Positions 25,599 to 33,708 are shown, numbered from the stretch's first letter. The stretch: DNA of 64,000 nucleotides from Bin87 sp963692995 (GCA_963692995.1 OY843611.1:2976001-3040000), one strand, 5' to 3'. Notes: generated by a model from the sequence alone, not told the origin. Numbers and translations: made by a program.

Positions 25599-25745
25599 AG
25601 TCTACCATGGATTTCGTGAGGATTACAGCCCGATCCGCCCCAGCTTTAATGTTGACGCGCATGCCTGGACGACCCCATCGAGCCAAGAAGCCCAATGACG
25701 ACGGCGTGCAGCATAACAGACTGGCGGAAAGGTGGGGCCAGCGCT

Positions 25746-26114
25746 TCAGTCAAGGCTTTCCAGCGTTGCAATGAACCCAGCGATGAGTTCCTTACCGGCA
25801 CGGATGGCCTCGGCGGGAGGCGGCCCTCCATAAAACCGCTGGTGGTAAGCGGATGCGGTGAGGTACTGAATCCAAAGATCCATCGGCGCGCCTTCTTCTC
25901 TCACCAGCCGGTCAACAGCCTGTTCCAGTAGAACATGGGCGTAGTGTTCCCACCCCCGGCTTTCGGCAACCGCCTTGATGGCGTGGGCGGCTGCGCCCCA
26001 AATCTTGTTGCTGGCTTCTTCCAGTTCGCCTCGGGCCAGCTCGTCGTCCACCAGGTTCAGAAAATGCCAACTGCGCTCCCGGCGATAGGCTCTGGTGTCT
26101 GCGCTAGTGGTCAT
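25746..26114 (-). CDS. PaREP1-like small helical protein, copy C
   Basis: A 122-residue paralogue of copy B, exactly 609 bp downstream in coordinate. It keeps the complete upstream partner gene (stop at 26134, 19 bp before this ATG), so this is likely the parental arrangement. The predicted structure is a helical bundle with no signal peptide. Its position after the selenocysteine-type thioredoxin/NHL gene and the 165-residue protein suggests one transcript. The function is unknown; the family is often a presumed RNA-binding or toxin-antitoxin relative. Confidence 0.75.
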   Translation of the reverse strand: MTTSADTRAYRRERSWHFLNLVDDELARGELEEASNKIWGAAAHAIKAVAESRGWEHYAHVLLEQAVDRLVREEGAPMDLWIQYLTASAYHQRFYGGPPPAEAIRAGKELIAGFIATLESLD

Positions 26115-26133
26115 TCTTTCACTTGATGGCCGG

Positions 26134-26631
26134 TCACTCGATGGCCCGGTTGTTCCCTACCAGCCAACCGGCATCCAGTTCAATGTCGGGGCGGCATATC
26201 TTGATGAAGTCTCCCACGTCGCCAATGTAGGGCGCTTCGCCCTGGCGACACACCCGCAGATATTCCACCACCGCGACCAGGTTGACCGCGCCCCCCGAGC
26301 TGGCAAAAGGCGAAGTTCCGACGTCGGCCTCGTCGGTCAGGCACCAGCGGCCCGGCCCGGTACCCTGGTTGCTGAACCAGTCTCGTTTCAATACCCCGTC
26401 CACGTCGGGGGAACGGGCGCCCATGGCGAGTTCTACCGCCTGCCACAGCTGCGCGCGCCGAACGGGCTCGGCCCGCGTGACCAGCACGTCGCGGATTATC
26501 TTGCTGGCCAGCAGCGTGATGCTGTCGTCAGAATTCACTGCGTAGTCGGGACCGGGATCAGCAATCCCGACTACAGGTTCGGCGGTCGGGCCGGATGCCT
26601 CGGTCGGGCCGGATGCCTCGGAAACTGCCAT
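26134..26631 (-). CDS. Hypothetical protein, 165 aa, partner of PaREP1-like gene
   Basis: ATG 26631 is preceded by AGGTGATAAAT; a GTG three codons earlier is possible. The N-terminus contains a duplicated ASGPTE-type segment from a 15-bp tandem duplication. The body (ITLLASKIIRDVLVTRAEPV, QLWQAVELAMGARSPDVDGV, LKRDWFSNQGTGPGRWCLTD) looks like a winged-helix or HTH-like small domain, but I cannot assign it. It lies 27 bp downstream of the thioredoxin/NHL gene stop and 19 bp upstream of PaREP1-like copy C, so these are probably cotranscribed. A C-terminal fossil of a second copy lies at 25527-25598. Confidence 0.7.
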   Translation of the reverse strand: MAVSEASGPTEASGPTAEPVVGIADPGPDYAVNSDDSITLLASKIIRDVLVTRAEPVRRAQLWQAVELAMGARSPDVDGVLKRDWFSNQGTGPGRWCLTDEADVGTSPFASSGGAVNLVAVVEYLRVCRQGEAPYIGDVGDFIKICRPDIELDAGWLVGNNRAIE

Positions 26632-26658
26632 ATTTATCACCTGTGGATTTCGTGAGGA

Positions 26659-28194
26659 TTACAGCCCGCTCAGCTCCAGCGTCCGCACCTCGTTGGCCGG
26701 CAGGTCGGCAACACGGATGGCGTGGCTGTTGGTGTCGGCGATGTAGAGCAGCGGCGCGCGTCCATCGTCGAAAACGGCGAAACTCAGCCCGCTGGGCTCG
26801 CTGAACGTCGCCAATTTGCCCGCGCCGTCATGCCGACCCACCGCTCCGGAACCTAATATCGTCTGTACGGAACGGGTCAGCGGCAGGACTTGCTTAATCT
26901 TGTGGTTGTAGGTGTCGGCGATAAACAACTCCCCCTCGTGCCACGCAATGCCGATGGGATGCTGCAAGCGCACGTGGTGCTCCACGCCGTCCCGGTCGCC
27001 AAAGGCGAACAGGTCGATGCCCACCAGCGTCGCCACCCGCCCGGTCACCGGATCGATGCCGGCGCTGCGGATGCTGCTGGTCTCCGAGTCCGCAAAGTAC
27101 AGGGTAGTCTCGCCGCGGCGGTCGGTTCCCACGACGATGCCACTGGGCTGGGCCAGCGTAGCCGTCGCCAGCGGGCCGTTGTCGATGTTCTCCCCGCCCG
27201 TGCCGGCGTGCGGGCAGACTGTCCCATCGGATAGCGCAAGCCGCCATAGCTGGTGAATGCCGGCCATGGCAATGTACAGCGTGCCGTCGTGGTGAGCCAG
27301 GTCCCAGGGGCTGCTCAGCGCGATTTGGCGCCCCGGCCCCTGCGCCTGGCGGTCGTGGCCTTGCTCGCCGGTGCCGGCGATGGTGTCCACCGTGCCGGTG
27401 GACAGGTTGACCCGCCGGATGGCATGGTTCTCGGTGTCCGCGACGTAGAGAATGTCGCCCACCAGTTCCATTCCCTGGGGATGGTTGAAGGCGGCGGAGG
27501 CGTAATCGCCATCCGCGAATCCCTCGGCGCCGGAACCGACGACAGCTTGCGCCTTCCCGTCCTCCATCTCTTTACCAATACCGGCAATGACGATGCGGTT
27601 GTGGTTGGTGTCGGCGATGAACAGCCGATTGCCGGGCCCGTCGGCCAGCACCTTGCCGGGGAAGGCCAGGGCGGACTGCTCTGCCGGCTCCGGCTTGAAG
27701 CCCAGGCTGCGACGGTCAATCATGCCTTGTTCATCGAACTCGGCAATCATTCGGCCCAGCAGGTCATCAAAGGCCGCGTAGGGCAACTCGCCCTCGTGCT
27801 TGCCGATAACCTTGCCTTCCGGGTCAACGAACATCAAAGTGGGCCAGGCCCGGCAGGCGTACTGCCGCCACACCTGGAACTCGGCGTCGTTCACGATGGG
27901 GTGATTCAGCTCGTAACGCTGGGCCGCCAGCAGCACGTTATCGGCGTACTTCTCGTTAGGGAACTTGGCGGAATGGACGCCAATGACCACCAGCGCATCA
28001 GCGTACTTTTCTTCCATCTTCCGCAACTGCGGAAACACGTGCATGCAGTTCACTCAACAGTAGGTCCAGAAATCCAGCACCACCACCTTGCCGCGCAGGT
28101 CGGCCATGCTCAAGGGCCGGTCGGTGTTGATCCATTCGACGTTGTCGGGGAAATCCGGCGCGTTGACCGTGCCGGCGAAAGAGCGGGTGGCCAT
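26659..28194 (-). CDS. NHLRC2-type thioredoxin/NHL-repeat protein with in-frame UGA (putative selenoprotein)
   Basis: Reading from ATG 28194 (ribosome site GGAGGCTCCAC) gives 511 codons with a single in-frame TGA at codon 47 (28054-28056). Domain order is a thioredoxin-like fold (residues ~1-170) followed by NHL beta-propeller repeats (~180-511; ADTNHNRIV, ADTENHAIR, ADTYNHKIK, ADTNSHAIR). The TGA sits inside V-L-D-F-W-T-Y-C-[TGA]-V-N-C-M-H-V, where NHLRC2 homologues have YCCINC. It therefore replaces the first cysteine of the CxxC redox pair, giving UxxC. The following region VIGVHSAKFPNEKYADN is the same family block in frame. A hairpin at 28018-28035 fits bacterial SECIS spacing. A cytosolic thiol-redox role is inferred. 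Conventional calling would start at GTG 28053 and lose the active site. Confidence 0.88.
28018..28035 (-). promoter_or_regulatory. Candidate bacterial SECIS hairpin of the thioredoxin/NHL gene
   Basis: The RNA reads UUUCCGC-AGUU-GCGGAAG: seven paired positions (outer one U-G) and a four-base loop with G in its second place. The loop begins 25 nt after the UGA. Known bSECIS rules ask for a G among the first two loop bases, a 4-16 bp stem and 16-37 nt from UGA to loop; all are met. Confidence 0.75.
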
Positions 28195-28204
28195 GTGGAG
28201 CCTC

Positions 28205-28270
28205 CATTTTCAAACTGGGCCCGGTTTCAAATTGGGCCCGGCATTTTCAAATTAGTCCCGGCATTTCGGC
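28205..28270. repeat. Tandem CAAACTGGGCCCGG / CAAATTGGGCCCGG duplication
   Basis: Three imperfect copies of TTTCAAA(C/T)T(G/A)G(G/T)(G/C)CCGG follow one another directly upstream of the thioredoxin/NHL gene ribosome site, likely by replication slippage. Confidence 0.6.
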
Positions 28271-28321
28271 GAAGGCCGGAAGCCAAGGCGCGGCGGGTGA
28301 CGGCCAGTGTACACTACGGCG

Positions 28322-29125
28322 TCAATCGTCCCGGCTCTGACGGACGGCTCGGGCGCGGTTGATGATGCGCTGGGCGTCGGCGACGGTTCGCTCCCGGTAG
28401 TCGGGTTGTTCCGATAGCAGGGGCTGCCGACGGGTCAATCGGTACCCCTGCTCGCCGGCGTATTGAGTGTAGATATCGGGCGGGATGCTGAACTGGAACC
28501 CGCGCAGGTCCGGGTCAACGTCCCGGACACGCCCCAGCAGGTCCCCGATATTGTGGGTGCGTTGGTAGCGCGCGCGGTGGGCTTCCAGCAGGGCTTTCAT
28601 CGCGTGCTCCAGAGTGTTTTGCGCCTGCTGTCCAATGATTAAATCGTTCATCCCGCTTGTTGCACACAAGATCAATGCTTCCAGGTGCACTTCGGCATGG
28701 CGCAGCCGTTCATTGTAGGGTGTCCAATCGTACTCATACTCGGTCTTTCCGTCGTCCGCGTCGCGGTTGTGGTACTCCTCCGGATTTTGCGTCACGATTA
28801 CACCGTCGAACAGAGCCTGGGTTACAACGTGGTTGATGTACCGCTTCCCTTCGCTGAACCCCTGCTCCGAGATCCAGACCAGTTGAACCGGCACCCGGCG
28901 CCCGTAGGCAGCCCGGACGACGCCTTCGGCCCACTCCCCAAGCGAGCCTTTGTACGCGCCGTCGGGCACTGCGGGCTGCACCAGCATGATGTCGATGTCG
29001 GAGCGGCCTTCTTCGTAATCCCCCCGGGCCCGGGAGCCGAACAGGATGGTGGCCAGCGGCTGCTCCCGTTCGTGAACGGCCCGCGCGACGGTCAGCGCGC
29101 GCTGGTCGCAGACGCCGGTGGTCAT
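28322..29125 (-). CDS. Fused nucleotidyltransferase (MNT) and HEPN domain protein
   Basis: The 267-residue protein has an N-terminal minimal nucleotidyltransferase domain with GSRARGDYEEGRSDIDIML (Gly-Ser at 30-31, catalytic Asp pair D44/D46) and a C-terminal HEPN domain with NTLEHAMKALLEAHRARYQR and the R-x4-H motif RYQRTH. MNT and HEPN are usually separate antitoxin (AMPylating) and toxin (RNase) proteins; here both are in one chain, as seen in some bacteria and archaea. Translation starts 16 bp after the upstream gene stop. It may be a self-contained toxin-antitoxin or RNA-processing unit. Confidence 0.8.
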   Translation of the reverse strand: MTTGVCDQRALTVARAVHEREQPLATILFGSRARGDYEEGRSDIDIMLVQPAVPDGAYKGSLGEWAEGVVRAAYGRRVPVQLVWISEQGFSEGKRYINHVVTQALFDGVIVTQNPEEYHNRDADDGKTEYEYDWTPYNERLRHAEVHLEALILCATSGMNDLIIGQQAQNTLEHAMKALLEAHRARYQRTHNIGDLLGRVRDVDPDLRGFQFSIPPDIYTQYAGEQGYRLTRRQPLLSEQPDYRERTVADAQRIINRARAVRQSRDD

Positions 29126-29141
29126 GACGCCACCCTTACGG

Positions 29142-29666
29142 CTACCGCGGCGGCTGCGACTCGAAGGCCAGGTAGGCGTAACGCATGAAGATCGCGCCCA
29201 CCGGCTCGCCCAGCGGCGCGTTGGCCACCAGCACGGCGATGACGTGTTCCTGGCCCGGCTGGCCCGGCTCTTCCAGCAACACCCGCTTGGGCGTGTTGTT
29301 GCCCGTTACCGCCCCGATGTTGCGGTCAATCCGGCCGTCGATATAAACCTCGCCATAGTTGTCCACGTTGGTCTCAAACCAAACGCGACAGGTGGACACG
29401 TCCTGTCCCTTCACCGTCTCCGGCATGGTGAACCGCAGCCGGTACCAGGCGAAGGTGAACCCCACGGAATACCGCTTCTGGAAATCGGCGCCGCTCTCCC
29501 AGCCGGAGTCGTCATAGTCGGGCAGGCGGGCGTTGCTGCCTAGCATTTCGGCCACCAACCCCTGGTTAGGTTCGCCGGGCTCCAGGCCCTGGGCAATGCG
29601 CCAACCGTCCGACTTGATAACCGCCAGGTCGTCTTGCTGTTCCAGATCCAGCGCTACTCTCGGCAT
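29142..29666 (-). CDS. Galactose-binding-like (GH2 sugar-binding) domain protein
   Basis: The 174-residue product begins at ATG 29666 with GAGGTGTTTCC upstream. It matches the jelly-roll carbohydrate-binding domain found at the N-terminus of family 2 glycosidases (YDDSGWESGADF, FAWYRLRFTMPE, FETNVDNYGEVYIDGR) but has no catalytic domain behind it. It could be a stand-alone sugar-binding protein or a remnant of a larger enzyme. No signal peptide is visible. A TATAAT-like box lies about 30 nt upstream on the same strand. Confidence 0.65.
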   Translation of the reverse strand: MPRVALDLEQQDDLAVIKSDGWRIAQGLEPGEPNQGLVAEMLGSNARLPDYDDSGWESGADFQKRYSVGFTFAWYRLRFTMPETVKGQDVSTCRVWFETNVDNYGEVYIDGRIDRNIGAVTGNNTPKRVLLEEPGQPGQEHVIAVLVANAPLGEPVGAIFMRYAYLAFESQPPR

Positions 29667-29798
29667 TGGAAACACCTCAGTTCGATATAAAAGCCATTAT
29701 ACGCTATCGTCACAGCGCCATGGTGTGCCGGCATAATGGCGTGCCGGCGTAATATGGCAGCAGACTCGTGATGCGCTGAACTGGCTAGAGGTGTTCGC

Positions 29799-30158
29799 AT
29801 GCGGATGAGCCATCGACACAAGCGGCTGGCGTTATGCAAATGTGTCCGCACCGTCGTTACGACGCTGGCGCTATTCGGCTTGATTGCCGGTTTCGTTACG
29901 GCGTGCGGGCCACTTGAGGGAAATAATCCCCCGCCGGCGCAGAATACTGAAGAGCTGATAGCGCAGGCCGTTGCTGCGACATTGGAAATTGCGAAACCAT
30001 TGATTTCACCCTCAACCCAGGGGCGTGTCGTCAATTTACCCGGTCATTCCCGCTTATCTTATCCCGTCATTCCCGCGAAAGCGGGAATCCAGAATTGCCG
30101 GCTGTCGCAGAACGATGTGGTTATAGAGACGCCTGGATTCCCGCTTTCGCGGGAATGA
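29799..30158 (+). CDS. Short lipoprotein, C-terminus replaced by repeat DNA
   Basis: GAGGTG precedes ATG 29799. Residues 1-36 form a basic N-region, a hydrophobic stretch (TTLALFGLIAGFVTAC) and a lipobox ending in Cys36, so export and lipidation are likely. Residues up to about 62 (QNTEELIAQAVAATLE) resemble short Chloroflexota lipoproteins. Beyond that the frame runs into dispersed repeat sequence (the GGAAATTGCGAAAC motif, then a MITE), giving a meaningless tail with VIPAKAGIQ and FPLSRE, both translated from the palindrome. The gene is therefore probably truncated by insertion, though it may still make a short lipoprotein. Confidence 0.5.
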   Translation: MRMSHRHKRLALCKCVRTVVTTLALFGLIAGFVTACGPLEGNNPPPAQNTEELIAQAVAATLEIAKPLISPSTQGRVVNLPGHSRLSYPVIPAKAGIQNCRLSQNDVVIETPGFPLSRE

Positions 30159-30180
30159 CCGAGTTTGTACCACGGCCTAG
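30019..30180. repeat. Complete MITE-like element, about 162 bp
   Basis: The left terminus AGGGGCGTGTCGTCAA and the right terminus CCGAGTTTGTACCACGGCCT are inverted. Two intact palindromes in opposite orientation (30064-30092 and 30133-30159) are separated by about 40 bp, and an extra CGGTCATTCCCGC lies at the left edge. It interrupts the lipoprotein gene. Confidence 0.85.
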
Positions 30181-30368
30181 TTTGCTCCGTAACGGCGCCC
30201 TGCGTTGGCTCCGGTTTTGCGCCGTACTTCTCTATGATGACGGGCACAAAATAATGACGGGCACGAAATGCTGGCGTCCACGAATGGTTTGAGCGCGGGT
30301 TCGGCAAGTTCGATACGCGCGCCTTCAGCCCTGGAGCCGGACTTTCGGCGCGCGCCCAACCGGAACCG

Positions 30369-31094
30369 CTACGCCTTCAGGTGCTGGCCGAAGAACTCCA
30401 GGGTGCGCGGCCAGGAACGGTCGGCGGCTTCCTTCTGATAGCGGGGGCCGGTGAAGTCCATGAAGGCATGGTCGGCATCGCGATAGACGTAGAACTGGTG
30501 CTCCTTGCCCAGACGGTTCAGCTCCGCGTCGAAGCGGCGCATATCCTCCTGGGACGGGTTTTCGTCAACCTCGCCGAAGTGGAACAGCATGGGGCAGTTG
30601 ATGTTGGCCGCCAGTTCCAGGGGTGGCGTCTCGCCCGCTCCCCAGGTCACCAGCAGGTTGCCGCCATAGTACGGAGCCACTGCGGAAAAGTGGGGGTTGC
30701 TGGCCGCGGCCAGCCAGGCTACGCGCCCGCCCATGCAGAAGCCCGTCACACCGATGCGGTCGGTGACGGCGTCATGCTGGCGCAGCCAGTCCACTGTGGC
30801 GTTGATGTCGGCGACGATGTCGGGGTCGCTGAGCACGTCCCAGGGCCGGGGACGCGGGTCGGCGTTCATCACCTCGTCCGAGTTGCGGTGATACAGGTTG
30901 GGCGCAACGGCGGCGTAACCCGCAGCGGCCAGCCGGTCGCAAATGGCGCGGATGAACTCATCTACTCCGCCGCCGTGCTGCGCCACCACCACCGCCGGAT
31001 AAGGCGCGGTGAAACCGGAGCTGCTGCTCGGCACGCTGGCGTACAGATCCATCTCACTGCCATCAACAGTGAGCTTTTCCCAGAAACTGGCCAT
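30369..31094 (-). CDS. Dienelactone hydrolase family protein, tandem copy 1
   Basis: A 241-residue alpha/beta hydrolase. The nucleophile elbow VTGFCMGGRVAWLAA contains the catalytic Cys; the family Asp is near FGEVDENPSQED and the catalytic His in YRDADHAFMDF. AGGAGGTATCACC before ATG 31094 is a near-perfect ribosome site. It is a close paralogue of the gene immediately upstream (31225-31965), with the same N-terminus SFWEKLTV(D/N)GSE(M/L)DLYASVPS. This enzyme family opens lactone rings or hydrolyses short esters. Confidence 0.9.
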   Translation of the reverse strand: MASFWEKLTVDGSEMDLYASVPSSSSGFTAPYPAVVVAQHGGGVDEFIRAICDRLAAAGYAAVAPNLYHRNSDEVMNADPRPRPWDVLSDPDIVADINATVDWLRQHDAVTDRIGVTGFCMGGRVAWLAAASNPHFSAVAPYYGGNLLVTWGAGETPPLELAANINCPMLFHFGEVDENPSQEDMRRFDAELNRLGKEHQFYVYRDADHAFMDFTGPRYQKEAADRSWPRTLEFFGQHLKA

Positions 31095-31118
31095 GGTGAT
31101 ACCTCCTGCGTGTCATCA

Positions 31119-31212
31119 CTTTCCGTTATTCCGAACGTCACTTTCCGTTATTCTGAATATCAGTTTCCGTCATTCCGAACATCAATTTCCGTCATTCCGG
31201 CGAAAGCCGGAA
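31119..31212. repeat. 22-bp tandem array (about 4 copies) ending in a GGCGAAAGCC palindrome
   Basis: Units ACTTTCCGTTATTCCGAACG (+TC) repeat with minor changes and terminate in TTCCGTCATTCCGGCGAAAG-CCGGAACCC, a variant of the dispersed palindrome. It separates the two dienelactone hydrolase genes. Confidence 0.85.
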
Positions 31213-31224
31213 CCCATAATGAGC

Positions 31225-31965
31225 CTAACCCTTGAGATGCTGCGCGAAAAACTCCAGCGTCCTGGGCCAGGAGGCCACCGCGGCCGCCTCGTTGTAGCGT
31301 CCGCCGGACGGGTTCATAAAGGCGTGGTCGGCGCCGGGATAAGTGTGGAAGGTGTGGGCCTTGCCCAATCGCGACAGTTCCGCGCCGAGCTTCTTCATAT
31401 CGTCCGGGGAAGGGTTAGCGTCAAGCTCGCCAAAATGGAACAGCATGGGGCAGTTGATGTTGTCGGCAATGTCGAAAGGCGGCGTCGATCCGGCTCCCCA
31501 GGTGGTCATGATGTTGCCGCCATAATAGGGCGCCACTGCCTTGAAATTGGAATTGACGGCAGCCGCCAGCCACGCCACGCGCCCGCCCATGCAGAACCCG
31601 GTCACGCCGATGCGGTCGCCCTGCACCGCGTCATGTTGGAGCAGCCAGTCCACTGTGGCGTTAATATCGGCGGCGATGTCCGGGTCGCTGAGCAGCGTCG
31701 CCGGGCTGGGTCGCGGCCCGCCGGCAGCGGAGGCGGCAATGGCTTCTGCGCTGTGCCGGTGGTACAGGTTGGGGGCCACGGCGGCATAACCCTCGACGGC
31801 CAGCCGGTCGCAAATATCCTGGATAAAAGCGTCAACGCCGGTGGCGTGCTGCGCCACGAGAACGGCCGGGTAAGGCGCGGTGTATCCGGAGCTGCCCGAA
31901 GGCACGCTGGCGTACAGATCCAGCTCGCTGCCGTTAACCGTCAGTTTTTCCCAAAAGCTTGGCAT
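31225..31965 (-). CDS. Dienelactone hydrolase family protein, tandem copy 2
   Basis: A 246-residue alpha/beta hydrolase, highly similar to the downstream copy. It keeps VTGFCMGGRVAWLAAAVN (catalytic Cys), FGELDANPSPDDM and YPGADHAFMNPSG (catalytic His). GAGAGGTTCTC precedes ATG 31965. It contains a small Ala/Gly-rich insertion (AIAASAAGGPRP) absent from copy 1. The pair arose by gene duplication; whether they differ in substrate is unknown. Confidence 0.9.
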   Translation of the reverse strand: MPSFWEKLTVNGSELDLYASVPSGSSGYTAPYPAVLVAQHATGVDAFIQDICDRLAVEGYAAVAPNLYHRHSAEAIAASAAGGPRPSPATLLSDPDIAADINATVDWLLQHDAVQGDRIGVTGFCMGGRVAWLAAAVNSNFKAVAPYYGGNIMTTWGAGSTPPFDIADNINCPMLFHFGELDANPSPDDMKKLGAELSRLGKAHTFHTYPGADHAFMNPSGGRYNEAAAVASWPRTLEFFAQHLKG

Positions 31966-32090
31966 GAGAACCTCTCAGTTGCCCGATGAGTTTCACATCA
32001 TCGAGTCGTTTTCAAGTCTTGGATGGCGGCAATCAATGTCAAGGGTTTGATGACCGGCCTCTCGTGGGAGGTTGCGCGCAACCGCCGGCG

Positions 32091-33425
32091 TTATAACAGG
32101 CCCTCCTCCCGCGCCGCCGCCAGTGTCGCCTCAAAGGCCGCCAGGGTAGCGTCGATGTCTGCCTCATTATGCGTCGCCGACACCAGGAAGGCGTCGCGGC
32201 CCATGATGTCGATGCCCTGGTTCTGGAGGCCGCGCTTGATGCCGGTCACCGCCGGCGTGGCCGCCGCTGCCTTGATCCGACTGTTCACGTCCGGCCCGAA
32301 CTCGTGGTCGAAATCGCCCTCGGCCAGGGTGAAGTGGATCATGGACGCGATGCCGTAGGCGTGCCCGTCCACCTCCATGCGGGTGAACACCTCGTTCAGG
32401 CCGGCTTTAAGCCGGGCCGCCATGGCGTCGGCGCGGGCGTTAATCGGCTCGGCGGCTATCGTCTCCAGGCAGGTCGCGCCGGCCACGGCGGAGAGCGGGT
32501 TGGCGTTGAAGGTGCCGGGGTGATAGACGCGCTCGGTGTTGTCCCAGTTCGGGTCGCCCCGCTGGGCTATCATGTCCACGATGTCGGCCTTGCCGCCCAC
32601 CGCGCCGCCGGGCAGCGCGCCGGCCACGATCTTGGCCATGGTGGTCAGGTCGGGAGTAACGCCGTAGAGCGCCTGCGCTCCGCCCGGAGCGGCGCGGAAC
32701 CCCGTCACCACCTCGTCGAAAATCAGCGCGACGCCGTGCTGATCGCACAACTGCCGCAGGCCGGCCAGGTACACCGGAATGTCAAAAGGCAGTTGGCCGT
32801 AGTGCGCCCCGGTGGGTTCCAGAATGATGGCGGCGATGTCCTTATCACGCTCCATCGCCTGCTGCGCCGCGTCGAGATCGCCGGCCGGTACGATGATCAT
32901 GCTGCCCCAGGACTCGGTGGGGATGCCGGGAGCCGGGCGGTCGGAGCCTGCCATGGCGTAGTCGTGCCACCCGTGGAAGTGGTCCTGCAACTTGATGACC
33001 TTGTTGCGTCCGGTGTAGGCCCGGGCCAGGCGCATGGCCATCAGTGTGGCCTCGGTGCCGCTGCTGTGAAAACGGACGCGCTCGATGGCCGGCATCAGCG
33101 CCATGATCGCCCTGGCCCAGCGCAGTTCTTCGTCGGTGCCGGCGCCCAGGTGAGTGCCGCGCCGGATCTGCTCCGTCACCGCGTCGGCGATGGCCGGGTG
33201 GGAGTGGCCCAGGATCAACGCGCCGTGGCCGGAAACGTAGTCAATGTACTCATGCCCGTCCACATCCCACTTGCGCGGCCCCTGTCCGTGGGTGATGTAC
33301 AGCGGAAAGGGTTCGGCATAGCGGTTGTCGTGGGTCACGCCCCCGGGGAAGATGCTCACCGCCTCGCGATAGCGTTCCGCGGAGCCGGGGTGTTTGGCGA
33401 TGTACTGTTCCAGGATAGTAGGCAT
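32091..33425 (-). CDS. Class III aminotransferase, glutamate-1-semialdehyde aminomutase-like
   Basis: A PLP-dependent enzyme of 444 residues; ATG 33425 is preceded by GGGGAGCATCAAA. It has SSGTEATLMAMRLARAYTGR (121-140), QDHFHGWHDY, DEVVTGFR (237-244) with the cofactor Asp, and the Schiff-base lysine K265 in TMAKIVAGALPGG. It resembles HemL in overall plan, but heme biosynthesis genes are absent nearby and the family includes many omega-aminotransferases, so I do not name it hemL. Confidence 0.85.
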   Translation of the reverse strand: MPTILEQYIAKHPGSAERYREAVSIFPGGVTHDNRYAEPFPLYITHGQGPRKWDVDGHEYIDYVSGHGALILGHSHPAIADAVTEQIRRGTHLGAGTDEELRWARAIMALMPAIERVRFHSSGTEATLMAMRLARAYTGRNKVIKLQDHFHGWHDYAMAGSDRPAPGIPTESWGSMIIVPAGDLDAAQQAMERDKDIAAIILEPTGAHYGQLPFDIPVYLAGLRQLCDQHGVALIFDEVVTGFRAAPGGAQALYGVTPDLTTMAKIVAGALPGGAVGGKADIVDMIAQRGDPNWDNTERVYHPGTFNANPLSAVAGATCLETIAAEPINARADAMAARLKAGLNEVFTRMEVDGHAYGIASMIHFTLAEGDFDHEFGPDVNSRIKAAAATPAVTGIKRGLQNQGIDIMGRDAFLVSATHNEADIDATLAAFEATLAAAREEGLL

Positions 33426-33708
33426 TTTGATGCTCCCCTTTGCGGGTGTTGCAGAAAGTTGGGGCGTACCGTGCGGCACAGCATCCCTCACTATATAGTT
33501 GGCGCTTGCTGTGCTGCCGCTTGCGGCATAACTATGTAGCGCTCCGATTCTTTCTGGCGCAGTGGCGTCCATTCACCGTTCACCGCGCTGGTACCGTTCA
33601 CCGCGCTGGTGCGGTTCGATGATTTCGCGTTCCTCATCATCGATATATAGGACACGCCCGGCGTGAACGCCGGCAACGCCATTTTAGCACAGCCCGGTTT
33701 TGCCCTCT
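33426..33708. other. Intergenic region with inverted repeats and a short duplication
   Basis: Upstream of the aminotransferase (minus strand): GCACAGCA (33476-33483) and TGCTGTGC (33508-33515) form an 8-bp inverted repeat around an ACTATATAGT palindrome, a possible operator. A 17-bp tandem duplication ACCGTTCACCGCGCTGGT lies at 33578-33611. A 35-codon minus-strand stretch (VLYIDDEEREIIEP) hints at a decayed gene, but I cannot support one. Confidence 0.4.

Larger units (their letters stand above)
25137..26210. repeat. 609-bp-offset tandem duplication (two PaREP1-like genes and flank)
   Basis: Copy 1 spans 25137 to about 25598 and copy 2 spans 25746 to about 26210. The 130 bp at the gene-start end (for example GGCCGGTCACTCGATGGCCC and ACCGGCATCCAGTTCAATGT) are nearly identical. 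Identity falls toward the 3' end of each gene. Confidence 0.85.

Noticed and set aside
30059..30307. Minus-strand frame ending in repeat-derived residues
   Set aside because: Mostly translated MITE sequence (IPAFAGMTG-type ends), not a gene.
33491..33682. Possible 63-residue minus-strand gene upstream of the aminotransferase, or a decayed VLYIDDEEREIIEP fragment in another frame
   Set aside because: Neither frame has a ribosome site plus a coherent domain, and the DNA is dominated by a tandem duplication.
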